Assembly (NCBI RefSeq): GCF_023053635.1
Contig: NC_086172.1
Coordinates: forward strand, 24,891,501-24,955,500
Direction of reading: 5' to 3'
From: Elgaria multicarinata webbii
Lineage: Eukaryota > Chordata > Lepidosauria > Squamata > Anguidae
DNA length: 64,000 nucleotides
Shown: positions 47,437-58,880 of the stretch, in pieces
Layout: each line of letters opens with the position of its first letter
How positions within the stretch are numbered: position 1 is the stretch's first letter
Notes under the pieces: model-generated
Told to the model about the DNA's origin: nothing
What the model saw: the letters and a program-made list of their open reading frames with translations, nothing else
Database searches by the model: none
Position numbers and translations under genes: made by a program

Positions 47437-48150
47437 CTTTTTTTCTGTAGATCAGATAAAGAAATGGATCAATATTACTCTTCTTGCTGCAGTATGAGTC
47501 ATTGTTAACTTGTTAAGTTTAGAATTCCTGTCCTGGTTAATTAGAAATCAGGCAGCAGGGGTAGTATTGGAACTGCTTCTCTCATCTCCAAGCTTCTGAC
47601 AGAAGGGACCTCCTTAGATTCCACAGGAGAGGGGGAAACAAGACATACGGGAGAGGAACACCAGCTGCTACTGTTATTTGAATCTGACCTTTACTGGGAC
47701 TTGAATGGAGAAACTTCCATTTCAAAAGCAGTTCCTGGACTGATGCCCTTAAGATGTAATCCAAATTCTACTAAATGCTGTTACCTCTGAAGCATTTGTC
47801 CCTGTTGTGCCAGCCTGCAGAATCAGGATGTTTTAGCACAACTATTTCTTACTAACTTGGCTGCCTCTCTTTTATTTGCAAAGGGGTTTGAACCTACTTG
47901 GAGGGCTGCTTCAGACCCGACTGTATATGCAGCCAAATAGGTGGGTGCAATAGTCATACAAGGCAATCTACATAGTTTTGTTATCCTTAAGGACTACTAT
48001 CACTATCATCAGCATCATGTCCTATGCCTCCTCCTGCCCTCCCCCCACAATCTGGTCTTTAGGGGAGGCTGTAAGAAGTAGGGTCTTCAGAATTCTAGCA
48101 ACCCTCTTTGTGGAATTCTAAACCTAGTTTGGTTCACCTGAGGGCTAAAC
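47435..48150. other. Intergenic, nothing recognised
   Basis: No gene, repeat or RNA gene was recognised. Confidence 0.45.
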
Positions 48151-48179
48151 TACATTAAATGCTTAACGCTCCGAGGGTT

Positions 48180-48487
48180 AACACGCTCCCTACCTTCGCT
48201 TCTCCGCCTGTGTTTTCGTTCCTCAGTTACTCCCTCTTTTCAAAGAGGAAGTACACAACAAACATGAGGCTCATTGAGTCCGCTGTTCTAATGGCGCTGC
48301 TTCTCCTGCACACAGCAGGAGAGAGCAGCAATTCCAAGTTTTTTAAAAAATGGACTTAATAAGGTTTTTTTTGTGGCGCAAGGAAGGCCAGAAAGGGCGG
48401 GAGGCAGATGACGTCATGTGACGGACCTGAGCAAACTCTGTGAGTGCCCTGGAACGAGCGTGCAATAAAACGCTCATCGGATGGAGC
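48180..48487. repeat. Dispersed element, copy 2, inverted to copy 1
   Basis: CACGCTCCCTACCTTCGCTT to GTGAGTGCCCTGGAACGAGC is the reverse of 37505-37835. TGACGTCATGTGACGG in the middle is a CRE-like palindrome. Confidence 0.7.
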
Positions 48488-48489
48488 TC

Positions 48490-49630
48490 ATAGCATGCCC
48501 CATTTTGTTTACTTTAGTAAAAATGTGTTGCCCTGTTCTAGATCAGAACCAAAGCATGCAGATTCGGGAGGTTAAAGCCTTCCCAACCATCTACTTGCCT
48601 CCCAGCCCCACTGCAGGGACCAAAAAGGGGAGAAATCCTCAACAGACACCAAATCATTTAGCACTCTCTCTCTTTTTAGCCCAGTGGCAGGGGGCAAATT
48701 TAGGGGTGGGGAGTGGCTGGGTGAGAACCTCCCCAACCTTCTCTCATTTGAGGAATGCTTCGGATTAATTTTACTATCTGTTTTTCTATATGAATTATTT
48801 ATTCATCCATCCCAATTATTTATATCCCACATTTCAGGATAAAAATCCTTCCAGTGAGGCTTACAAGTACAATAATAATACATTAATAAAAACTACCATG
48901 AACAATATTAAAACAACAAAACAACTCATAAGGATCCATCCCAGAGAAGCGAGTTGATGTGTTACTTCATCAACTATGACGTCTGTGATCTTGGTTTTCA
49001 TGGATGGTAAGGCGATCAGTACCTGCTAATGTCTAAGAACAGAGGCAGCAGGCCCTCAGCTCTACAACCACTGGATTACATCTCATTATTTTTTAACCTG
49101 CATTTTCCGTGATTCGCTTCTGCTCAAAGAGTGTTACACTGCAGCAGCCCTCCCTCGTCTCAGCCCCTCCACCCACCGCCTCCCCTGCCTGTTCCGAGGT
49201 ATTTGATTAAGATACTCTGACATGGGGGAGGATTAGATATGGACAGGGAGATGTGTTTACTCAGAAGTAAGTTCCCCCTCCTCCACTCCCTCCCATCCCC
49301 ACTTCTGCAAGGCAGATGCGTCGCTCCTTGGGACGGGCGTGAATTATTATTTTTTAAGTATATATCTTCTGCGCACCTCCACACATGCAAAGGAACAAAG
49401 CCCCGTTCACATGGATTCATGAACATAGAATTTAAACTTCACATTCAGAGCTTGGATAGGTGGTCGTTTTATTCACAAAATCACAAAAGGCATGGCAAAT
49501 TGGGACCTACGAATATGCACATTTTAGGGGATTTAAAACAGTGGAGCATCGAATGGACGGCTGCGTCATGTGACGAGCAACGCAGAAATGCGCAGCTCAG
49601 ACGAGTTATAGAGCCCGTATAGATGTACCA
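48490..49630. other. Intergenic, nothing recognised
   Basis: No coding similarity or clear repeat structure is seen on either strand. Confidence 0.45.
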
Positions 49631-49729
49631 CTAGGCCAGATCTACACCAAGCAGGATATAACACTTTGGAAATATTCTGAAAACGTTCTATGGGTGTGTC
49701 CTGGGCCCAAACAGTTGTCAAAACCAGTG

Positions 49730-49848
49730 GTCTACCGCCATACTACCCTGAACGCGCCCGATCTCGTCTGATCTCGGAAGCTAAGCAGGGGCAGGCCTGG
49801 TTAGTACTTGGATGGGGGACCGCCTGGGAATACCGGGTGCTGTAGGCT
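49730..49848 (+). rRNA. 5S rRNA, full-length copy (retrocopy)
   Basis: The 119 bases from GTCTACCGCCATACTACC to CGGGTGCTGTAGGCT match vertebrate 5S end to end with few substitutions. The internal promoter survives: GAAGCTAAGCAGGG (A box) and CTTGGATGGGGGACC (C box, one change from the usual GGGAGACC). No T-run terminator follows, because 18S sequence starts at once. It is probably a pseudogene, though the promoter could still support some Pol III transcription. Confidence 0.95.
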
Positions 49849-49852
49849 AAAG

Positions 49853-49900
49853 GACCCCTGAGCGGTCGGCGTCCAACTTCTTAGAGGGACAAGTGGCGTT
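49853..49900 (+). pseudogene. 18S rRNA fragment, left piece
   Basis: GACCCCTGAGCGGTCGGCGT, then AACTTCTTAGAGGGACAAGT and GGCGTT match the 3' domain of 18S rRNA, with a small gap at GTCC. The match continues after the LTR. Confidence 0.93.
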
Positions 49901-50413
49901 TGTAAAGGAGCACGCACCAGCAAAAGCCGGCCCTTAGACTGGATTTAGCACAGATCCCCAGAACACGCTCACAGCTCACAATTTGGAGGTTTAAGACCAT
50001 TTATTTCAGGAAATGGGTAGGTTACATGGGATTAGCAACTAAAACTATTAAAACATGCATATATATAAGAACCCAGAAAAAGCAAGCCAGAAAACTAAAA
50101 TGACAGTTCATACATCACCCAGCCATGGAGTCAGCCAGCCGCGCTGAACTCCCCCCACAAGTATATTTTATAGTCTCTTTTCCTCCAACTCCTTCCCCCC
50201 TCCCCTTGGCTTCTCATGCGAAGATCTTTCACACCTCCGCCTGAGATGTTAATGTCTCCCAAGGCTGGGCAGACATGCCTCAGGCAGTTCCTGGCATCAC
50301 CATTCTCCCCCATGCAGCTGGACCGCTTATCTCCCTTTTCCTATGAACCATAACAATAAAATTAACACGTTAAAAGACAGGCCAGCCCCAGTTCCATTCA
50401 CCCGTCCCTTACA
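49901..50413 (+). mobile_element. Solo LTR (fossil), 513 bp
   Basis: It begins TGTAAAGGAG and ends GTCCCTTACA, so the ends are TG...CA with short inverted termini. GCGTT (49896-49900) and GCATT (50414-50418) are a 5-bp duplication with one change. A TATATAAG box at about 50063 and AATAAA at 50355 are placed as in an LTR of plus orientation. There is no internal region; it is a recombined solo LTR of an ERV or Ty3-type element, family not resolved. Confidence 0.8.
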
Positions 50414-50418
50414 GCATT

Positions 50419-50663
50419 CAGCCACCCGAGACTGAGCAATAACAGGTCTGTGATGCCCTTAGATGTCCGGGGCTGCACACGCACTACACTGACTGGCTCA
50501 GCGTGTGTCTACCCTACACTGACACATGTGGGTAACCCGTTGAACCCCATTCGTGATGGGGATCGGGGATTGCAATTCTTCCCCATGAACGAGGAATTCC
50601 CAGTAAGTGCGGGTCATAAGCTCATGTTGATTAAGTCCCTGGCCTTTGTACACACCGCCTGTT

Positions 50664-50696
<33 letters not shown>

Positions 50697-50782
50697 TGGA
50701 TCGGCCCTGCCGGGGTCGGCCACGGCCCTGGCGGAGCGCCGAGAAGATGGTCGAACTTGACTATCTAGAGGAAGTAAAAGTC
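50419..50782 (+). pseudogene. 18S rRNA fragment, right piece
   Basis: CAGCCACCCGAGACTGAGCA through GTGATGCCCTTAGATGTCCG, CCCTTTGTACACACCGCC style decoding-site sequence (here CCTTTGTACACACCGCCTG) and GAGGAAGTAAAAGTC match the 18S 3' domain at high identity. It stops about 40 bases short of the mature 18S end. Changes such as CGCCCGTC to CGCCTGTT are mostly C-to-T, as expected for methylated non-functional copies. Confidence 0.95.
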
Positions 50783-50834
50783 ATATGGTCAAAACTGGTA
50801 TATACCATGATAAAGCAGTAGTGTAGATCCTGCC

Positions 50835-50990
50835 CTGGTCTCTGAATTGCTGAGGAACAACAGCCAAAGAGGGCTGTTACCTTTGTGTCTTGCTTGTGCA
50901 CTTACCATAAACATCTGGTGGTGAGTAACAGGATGCTGGACTAGATAGGCCTTTGGGCTGATCCATTAATGCTCTTCTTATGTGGTAACC
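50835..50990 (+). repeat. CR1 LINE 3' end
   Basis: GATGCTGGACTAGATAGGCC, TTTGGGCTGATCCA and GCTCTTCTTATG are the CR1 terminal region. It abuts the MITE nest. Confidence 0.75.
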
Positions 50991-51599
50991 CAAACCATAT
51001 CTCCATTCACAGTATGCCCTTATACTATATCTAGTGTTAGTGCGAAAATCTGTCTGGTTCCTCTGTGCTGTATATAGTGTGTGGGAATCCCTTACTACCA
51101 AAGCCAGTTCCTAATGTCCTACTAGGTGCTACTGGGACCAAGAGATACAACCCAAGTTCAGGCTATGGGGTCAACAGCGGCAGGAAGCAGTTTAGCCCCT
51201 ACTCCAATAGTATGATCACTGTACCTCTTTACTTTTTCTTACCAAAGTGAATGTTGTTGCGAAACAACAACGAGAGAGGATAATTGCCTGCTCTGTTTTT
51301 GGCTTCCTGGAGGCATCTTTTGTCTGATCTAGCCAGGCTCTTATGGTTTCATGATATGGTTATTTTTAATAGTGTTTCTTTGTGAGACACCTTGAAGGTC
51401 CCATTGGGACCATATGCTAAGATAAAAATGTAAATAACTATGAACAGCCCAGAGCTGTTTTTTTAATTTGGTTTCTCAAAATATGGGTTGGCCTTTTAAC
51501 ACTGCCCCTGACATGTATGTTACAGAATGACTGCTACATTTATAGAGTGTTTTGTCTTATTTCTATAGAGGCGTTTAAGTAGATGGAATGGTTACTGCT

Positions 51600-51690
51600 C
51601 AAGGAAGTTGTAGCAGTAGATTTCCTTCAGTGGCAGGGGGTTGGATTAGAATACCTTTGAGGACCCTTCCAACTCTATGATTCTATGACT
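51600..51690 (+). repeat. CR1 LINE 3' end
   Basis: GGGGGTTGGATTAGAATACC and CCTTCCAACTCTATGATTCTATG close a CR1 copy. Confidence 0.85.
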
Positions 51691-52241
51691 GAGCATTGTA
51701 CGGTTAATAGCAAAGATCCTCTGTCGGGAAGCCCTGGAACAAAAGACTCAGGAATATGATTGCTGCTGCTTCTTTTTTTACTTTAAAGCTTTCCTTTCCA
51801 ATAGGTGTTAATAGAGGACAACAATGCAGCCTCTATTTTATATGGAGGAGGATGCTCTTTTGAGAGCTGTGGAAGGAAGGAGAATTTTAACAGCACCGTT
51901 TCAAAGGGAGAGACAAATGTGTTTGGAATGCTTACACTGAGATAGATTTAAAAATACATGTCTTCAAGCAACTATCACCATGGCAACACTTATCTTTTAT
52001 CCCTTTCCCACACCCTGCTCCTTATGAGTAAGGAGTGTTTTATGTGTCTCTGTGGTGGCTCCTAATTCAAGCCCTCAACATTCTGACACCTCAGCACAGC
52101 ATTTTTGAAGTTTCAGACACCCAAAAGTGGAGATTTTCCTCATCTGCCATGTTAACACACGGTCAAATAGCAATCCTCCTTGTCTTCTTTACCTCAGGTT
52201 AGGGCTGATTTGAAGCTGACCAAATGTGCAGCACCTTATAA

Positions 52242-52336
52242 TGGCCCCGTTCAGACAACACGCTAAACCATGCTGCATTCCGTTAACCATTTTGTGGTTA
52301 AGCAGCATGGTTTAGCGTGTTGTGTGAACGGGGCCA
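52242..52336. mobile_element. 95-bp near-perfect palindromic MITE
   Basis: TGGCCCCGTTCAGACAACAC with CTAAACCATGCTGC at the left is the inverse of the right arm, with one mismatch in 35 bp. The ends resemble those of the element at 5291-5787. No clear target duplication is seen. Confidence 0.9.
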
Positions 52337-52339
52337 ATG

Positions 52340-53580
52340 TCTGCTATTCTTGCTGTCTCTCATTGCTCCAGCACTTTCTAATGAGCAAAGAACTATTATA
52401 TACATCTATATTTGGTGCTATTTTTAAAAAAAAATTAGAGGAAAAAGAAATAACTCTAACTGTTTTTTTGACAGGAATTTCTGGAAAGTGCTATTGGCCT
52501 TAACTAAAGAATACTCTGGAAATGTGACTGGTATTCAGCAGTGAAAAATGGGTGCTTACATTGCTGAGCAAACTATTTGGCATAAATTTTAGAAACACTC
52601 CAAGCAGTGCTGTAATAAATTAATGCTGCAGCACTGGAGAGACACTTTGCATTTACACCTTCAATTTCTATCAGCTCTTGGCTTCCTGCCATCGGCTTAC
52701 AGGGTCAGTTTAGTGTCCTACGCTGACATCTAAACACCTGCACAAATGCCAAGTATGTATGTTTTACTGAATGCGTAATTTGCACCTGCAATATGAAGCT
52801 AAGTCCTTACCTTTAAAGGCTTGTCTATGGGGTTGCCAACATTTTGCTGGCCTCTGCTCATGGGCCAGAATCTTGTGTGCTTCCAGGGGTGAATGGATGC
52901 CTTGAATGGATGCTCCTGCCAGCAAAATGGGTGGGGAGCGACAGTCAACTTTCAGTGACTCCCTCTTTCCCCTGGAGTCCCTTGTGTCCCCCAAAATCTG
53001 TTCTATGGGGCTAGAGGCCCCTCAGGGGAACTGCAAGCAGAGCAGGGAAAGCAAAACTATGTCATGATTAACTTCTCCCATTAATTTCAATGGGACCCAA
53101 GTTTAACATTACCCCCATATCTCTATGCTGTGGCAAGCTCCATCTATTGATTTCTGTAGGTAAAGCTGCTGTTAAAAGGCACTGGAGAAGGCCAAGTTAT
53201 TCTGTTCAATCAATTTGCCATCCTTCTTATATTCTTTACCTCAGATTAAGGCTGCTTTGAAGCTGACCTAATGAGCAGCTTGCTTAGAATGACTGTCATT
53301 TTTGTTACCTCACATCACTATAGCACTTTTCAATAGGCAAAGTATTATTTTTATCTGCTCAACCGTCATGAGAGGTAGGGTACGTTGATACTTACCCAAG
53401 GCCACTTATTGCATGGCATAGCTGAGTCAGGCCTGGGGCCTAGATTTCGCACATCTATCCCAACACAACAGACCTTTTTGGGTAGGTGAGCACCTTTAGA
53501 ATTTTGAGAGTTTCATGAGTGCTACCACAAAATGGCTGCCTAAGAACCTAAGTACAAAGTGTAGGTGGGTTCTGAGCTTC

Positions 53581-53619
<39 letters not shown>

Positions 53620-54660
53620 TAAATATGGCACTGGAGGACAGCACTTTGCTTTGTAGCATGCTAGCCTCCCAGTTAAAACAAATCTTAAGAAATAAAATTA
53701 AAATCAGGGAGCATGATGGGTACCAAGGGAAATGATGACCATGGGCACATTGGTGCCCATAAGCACCATGCTGGAGACCATAGTGCTATTTACTGGCTTT
53801 TAATGGCACTTAGGTGGAAAACCTATGGGAATTAATAAAGATGTAGTAAAGCTTTAAAGAAGTAATAACTCTTTAGAAGATAGGGAAATCCCACAGTAGG
53901 AATAAGCGGAAAGAAGGCCAAGCAAAACCTAAAGTGGAAACAGGGGTTTGGTTAGAGATGGGCTCCAGAATAAAGATAACGGGAGGAGGCAAATAAGAAA
54001 GAGGCAATTAAGGAAGTGGGATCAAGCAGGCCCCCCAAACTCAGACACTGAAATATATGTTGTTTTTGGATTTAAAAGTAGCCATGCTCCATTTTCAGAA
54101 TAGTCCCCATTATAAACAACCCTTTAACTTCTCAGTCCTAACCTAAAATGAAACCTTGGCTTGTGAAACTGCATTTGGCCCAGTAAATCTCTTCCTACCC
54201 TTGCCTACATGGCGAGTATTAAGGGCTGGGGTCATTGGGCATCTGGAGAGGCCCACAGCCTAGCAAGGGCCCCACTGCCAACCCTTGGGGCATCTAATTC
54301 CTCTTCCTCCTTGGTGCAATTCCCACCTGTTTATCTGTCCTCTCCAAGTGGACAGCGGCAGCAACCTTCATTTGCCTTGCTGAATCTCTTCCCGCACCAG
54401 GGTGTATGTTGTAAAATGTAATTTTGCTCTCCTTCAAGAACATAATCAGATTTGTTTTAAATGGAAGACCATATGTGGACCTAAACCTTGCATTAATCCC
54501 TATCCTTTTTGGAGGTTGTGTATGGGTCAAGCCAAGTTTGTCCATATACATTCATTTGCTTTTTGCATTTGTCATTTCTGTCTTTCCTAGAGAGCTTAAG
54601 GGAGGTGTAGTCAGGCTGGCATATTATTTTCCTCCTGGCTCATGAAGCTCCAGTATCCTA
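52340..54660. other. Intergenic, no recognised gene
   Basis: An (ATC)n run lies at about 53584-53616. The rest has no recognised feature. Confidence 0.45.
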
Positions 54661-54665
54661 TGGAT

Positions 54666-54667
<2 letters not shown>

Positions 54668-54705
<38 letters not shown>

Positions 54706-55085
54706 TTTTATTTATTTATTTATTTATTTATATACCACCCCATAGCCCAAGCTCTCTGGGCGGTTTACAAAAGTTAAAAACACTGAACAACTGAAAAGGT
54801 TAAAAAGACTGAACACTGAAAAGAAATATGCAAAATTTAAAACCATAAAAAGCATAAAATACAAACAAAAACAGATAATATCCATTTAAAAACAACTATT
54901 CTGAGGTCAGTTAAAAAACTCAGCATATGCTGTTAAATGCCTGAGAGAAGAGAAAAGTCTTGACCTGGCACCGAAAAGATAACAATGTTGGCACCAGGTG
55001 AGCCTCGTTGGGGAGATCATTCCATCATTGAGGGGCCACCCCTGAAAAGGCCCTCTCCCTTGTTGATATTAGAGGATGTCGGATA
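54668..55085 (-). mobile_element. L2-like LINE 3' end (antisense) with (ATTT)n
   Basis: The (ATTT)n run at 54668-54730 is the reverse of the element's tail. It is followed by CCAAGCTCTCTGGGCGGTTTAC and, further right, the antisense of the RT C-terminal region (GGGGAGATCATTCCATCATT, AAAAGGCCCTCTCCCTTGTT). Confidence 0.85.
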
Positions 55086-55399
55086 AACCCATCCTTCTTG
55101 TATGTATTTCTCAGAGCAGCCCAGTAACAGACAGAACAGAACATTCCCTAGAATGATGGGAAGCAATCTGGAAAGTAGCACTCCTGCACTGCTTCAGTGG
55201 CAGCAGCTTAAAAGTTACTACGCATTCAACAGTACTGAATTTTTCCATTTATTTGTATTGATTGTGCTTACTCCAGTAGAACCCAGAAGCTTCAACAAAG
55301 AGCAAGTGCCCAGTGTGTCCTGCTTTGTGAAAAATTGTAGTCCCTGACAGGGCAATTTAAAAATATTGGACTGAAAGGGAGCTGAAGGTCAATTCAGTT

Positions 55400-55752
55400 T
55401 TCACCAGGGCCTGAGAGTGCCTTGGACTGCAAGAAGATCAAACCAGTCCATACTCCAGGAAATAAAGCCAGACTGCTCACTTGAGGGAATGGTATTAAAG
55501 GCAAAACTGAAGGACTTTGGCCGCATAATGAGAAGACAGGATACCCTGGAGAAGAGGCTGATGCTCGGGAAAGTGAAGGCAAAAGGAAGAGGGGCCGACC
55601 AAGGGCAAGATGGATGGATGATATTCTGGAGGTGACGGACTCGACCTTGGGGGAGCTGGGGGGTGGGGGTGGCGGCTGACAGAAAGCTCTGGCCTGGGCT
55701 GGTCCATGAAGTCACGAAGAGTCAGAAGCGACTGAACGATTAAACAACAGGG
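55400..55752 (+). mobile_element. RTE-BovB LINE 3' end
   Basis: The region from GGGCCTGAGAGTGCCTTGGA through GGCCGACCAAGGGCAAGATG, GACAGAAAGCTCTGGCCTGG and GGTCCATGAAGTCACGAAGA to AGCGACTGAACGATTAAAC is the BovB C-terminal coding part and 3' end. BovB is abundant in squamates and is the presumed partner of the Sauria SINEs here. Confidence 0.92.
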
Positions 55753-55754
55753 TC

Positions 55755-57215
55755 TGCTATGGAAATGTATAATGAAAGGACCTGAAACTAATTCGCATAT
55801 ACTTCAACTGAAGCAATCATGTTAATCTAATCAATATAGAGCGCTCTCACGCACACCCCACCAGCTGGTGTTGAAGGCCCATTATAAAACAAAGTGAAAT
55901 GTTACTGCTTTAGTGAAGACAGTAAAACCACATATAATTTAGGGGCACAATCCTATCGGGATGGCTGTAAGCCTTTGAACTTGGAGGCTTATAGCCATCC
56001 TGTACAGAGCGGGAGAAGCAGCGGAGATTATCTTCACCTCTGTGCTCCTCCCGCTCTGTATTTGGGCTAGGTAGGCTTTTTCAGCCATCTAGCTGGGGCT
56101 CTGCAGAGCAGGAGGGAAGGAGGCTGGGGAGGCCAGGGTATACAGTGTAAGCTGGCCTCCCCAAACATCCACTCCCCTCTCCGCCCACCTGCAGCCCCCC
56201 CCCTTCCTTCCTCTCCAAGGTCGCCTTCATGAGCTCAGAGGCAGCTGGCGTGGTTCGCTCCACACCAGCTGTGAGGGGGAGGAGAGCTCAGATTCTTGGT
56301 TCTGAGATGTCTCCAAACTCGGATCCAGGAGTCCAACTTTCCTATGGCCCCCCAGGATTGCTCTCTTAAACAACTTTCACACAAAGACTATAACATGAAA
56401 GGGATGAGACACACCAGTCTCCCCCCAACCTGGTGCCTTCTGGTTTTGGACTTCAACTCCCATCAGCCACATGTCCAGTGGTCAGGAATGCTGGGAGGTT
56501 TATTCCAAGACTTCTGGAAGGCAGCAGCATGGGGAAGGCTGAGTTACACTGGCAGAAAAACGGAGAGGGTAACCCCCTAAAACAGAGGTGGTGAATCACT
56601 TTCAGCTTGAGGGCCAAATTCAATTTTGGAGAAGCTCTCAGGGGCAGGATTCCAGCAGTGGGTGGCGCAAAAGCCAAAGAGGCAGAGCTAAAAATACAGC
56701 ATATTTTAGATTAAAACTCTGATTGCTTGTAAGAGACACAATTAAGCTTCTAGAATAGGGGAAAATCTGTTCAAAAGCTGGGAGGCCACCAAAACAATTG
56801 GTGCTCAGGGAAATGGGATGTACAGTAGGCATCTGGTTCACCCGTAGGGCTGGATTTGGCCCATGAGCATGAGGTTCCCCATCTCCGCGCTAAACACACA
56901 GAGAATGAATTTAAAAAGATTTTACCATGTGGCTGAACATGTATAAGAACACTTCACAACGCCAGCACAACTTGCATTTTGGTCTGGAAAGCAGGCACAA
57001 CATAAAGAAACTGTGTGCACTGTCCCATCAACATTTGGACTGGTATGTGACACAAGTCTGGGGGAACATCTGACTCTCATTGTGGAGAGGGGGACCAGCA
57101 TCTGGATTTTATGCCCCAGGTGCCAAAACGTCTTGGGCAAATGTTCTGAAATTTGACACAACATCTATTGGGATTGTTAAAGACCCCCAAGTTACGGCAG
57201 ATGAGTAATGCCTAC
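55755..57215. other. Intergenic with one palindromic MITE
   Basis: A CCCTCCAGA-family MITE lies at about 56419-56552 (ACTTCAACTCCCATCAGCCA core, GGGAGGTTTATTCCAAGACT arm). Nothing coding is seen. Confidence 0.5.
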
Positions 57216-57217
57216 CG

Positions 57218-57947
57218 TGACTATATTTCTTCTACAAACTCCGGTTGGTGGCCCAGCTACGCCCCTATCTAGACAGGGATAACCTGGCTTCAGTTGTCCA
57301 TGCTCTGGTAACTTCCAAGTTAGATTACTGTAATGCGCTTTACGTAGGGTTGCCTTTGAAGACGGTTTGGAATCTGCAGCTTGTGCAAAATGCAGCGGCC
57401 AGATTGATTTCAGGAACCAGAAGGTTTGACCATATAACACCTGCTCTGGTCCGCTTGCACTGGCTGCCTGTATGTTTCCGAGCCCAATTCAAGGTGCTGA
57501 TTTTGACCTATAAAGCCTTACACAGCTTGGGACCACAATACCTGACGGAACGCCTCTCCTGACGTGAATATACCCGGTCACTACGTTCAACATCTAAGGT
57601 CCTCCTCCGGGTGCCTACTCCGAGAGTGGCTCGGAGTGTGGCAACAAGGGATAGGGCCTTTTTGATGGTGGCCCCCAGACTGTGGAATGATCTCCCTGAT
57701 GAGGCTCGCCTGGCACCAAAGCTGCTAGCTTTCTGGCGCCAGGTTAAGACTTTCCTCTTTGCCCAGGCATATGGCGGCACATCCTAATTACCCACATGTT
57801 TAGTTTTTAATCAGTTTTTAATTGCTTTATGTGTGTATGTTCTGTGTTTTAGAGTTTTAAATTTTGTATACTTGTTTTTACCTCAATTTTAGAATTTCTG
57901 TAAACCGCCCAGAGAGCCCTGGCTATGGGAGCGGTATATAAGTGTAA

Positions 57948-57986
<39 letters not shown>

Positions 57987-57990
57987 ATAC
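57218..57990 (+). mobile_element. L2-like LINE, 5'-truncated
   Basis: The frame 57245-57562 reads LRPYLDRDNLASVVHALVTSKLDYCNALYVGLPLKTV-NLQLVQNAAARL, HITPALVRLHWLPV (given here in pieces of motif), then a TGA, and the C-terminal VAPRLWNDLPDEARLAPK part follows in the same region to 57775. A 3' UTR with CCGCCCAGAGAGCCCTGGCT and an (AAAT)n tail ends near 57990. Inactive. Confidence 0.9.
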
Positions 57991-58880
57991 ACAAGTAAGC
58001 TCCAGTGAGATGCATTTCTGAGTAAAACACATATGAGTAGGTGTAACAGTTACTTTGCTTTTGAGGGAACAGTTTGACAAGGAGATGGGTAGTTTGGGAC
58101 ATTTATTTTTAGAAGATCTTCCTTGTGTCTGTCTGCTGCATCCATTAACATTGTGTGACTGGCTCACTTGTGCATACGCCTCAACTACGCATGAGCTAGC
58201 AGTTCCAGTGTTATACTGTCAAGTTTTCCTGAGAAGGAAATGTTTTTAAATTGACTGTTTTAGAAATGAACACACACATACTTTGTCTCTCGCTCTGGGA
58301 GTTAAAACAAATCCCTTTAACTAGTTTTGTTTCCAAAGGTTTTGGAAACATCTGTAACCTTAAGGAAAATGGATTTTGCTTAAGCACTGAAGCAATGTTT
58401 AATCTGTATTGCTTTCTGGGGACATGTCTGACCTTCAGTTAATCAAAGATCAGAGTTACTGAGCTTTTAAAAAATATTATTATAATGCAACCATCCAAAG
58501 CAAAGCAGAAACTGTGATATTTCCCTAAGTGCAACATTTATACAAACGTTTTTATATCCACTCTTTCACCTACACACACAAATCTAAATGACTTATTAAG
58601 CTAATTCTGTTTCAGGTCTGATGGCAGGCTTGAATGGCCTCACTCAGGGCTAGCATCATGGGTAGGCATGGCTGAGCACCTGTTGAAGGCCCACACCCCA
58701 GCAAGGGGCCTACTGACGAAAGCACCCTGGACTTCCTCTTCTTCTCTGTTGCAATCTGCTTGCTCACTACCTGTCATCCAGACAACCGTGGTGATGAGAA
58801 GAAGGAGCACGGCCTATTTTTATAGAAATCAAATCAAGACCTTTCTAAACAGGATACCTGGCAGAAAATTAGTAGGCTCC
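57991..58880. other. Intergenic, nothing recognised
   Basis: Short frames only; no repeat family recognised. Confidence 0.45.

Larger units (their letters stand above)
49717..50799 (+). pseudogene. Chimeric 5S-18S rRNA retrocopy with target duplication
   Basis: GTCAAAACCAGT (49717-49728) and GTCAAAACTGGT (50788-50799) flank the insert and match at ten of twelve positions, the mark of LINE-type retroposition. The insert is a near-complete 5S followed directly by the last ~0.4 kb of 18S, both in sense. It has no poly(A). The 18S part is split by a solo LTR at 49901-50413. Confidence 0.82.
49633..50836. mobile_element. MITE (ATCTACAC-end family), host of the rRNA chimera
   Basis: The left end AGGCCAGATCTACACCAAGC and the inverse of GTGTAGATCCTGCCCT are terminal repeats. 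Interior pieces (GGGCCCAAACAGTTGTCA, then ACCATGATAAAGCAGTAGTG) align with the intact relative at about 31200-31275, where they are contiguous. This shows where the insertion at 49717-50799 occurred. Confidence 0.75.
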
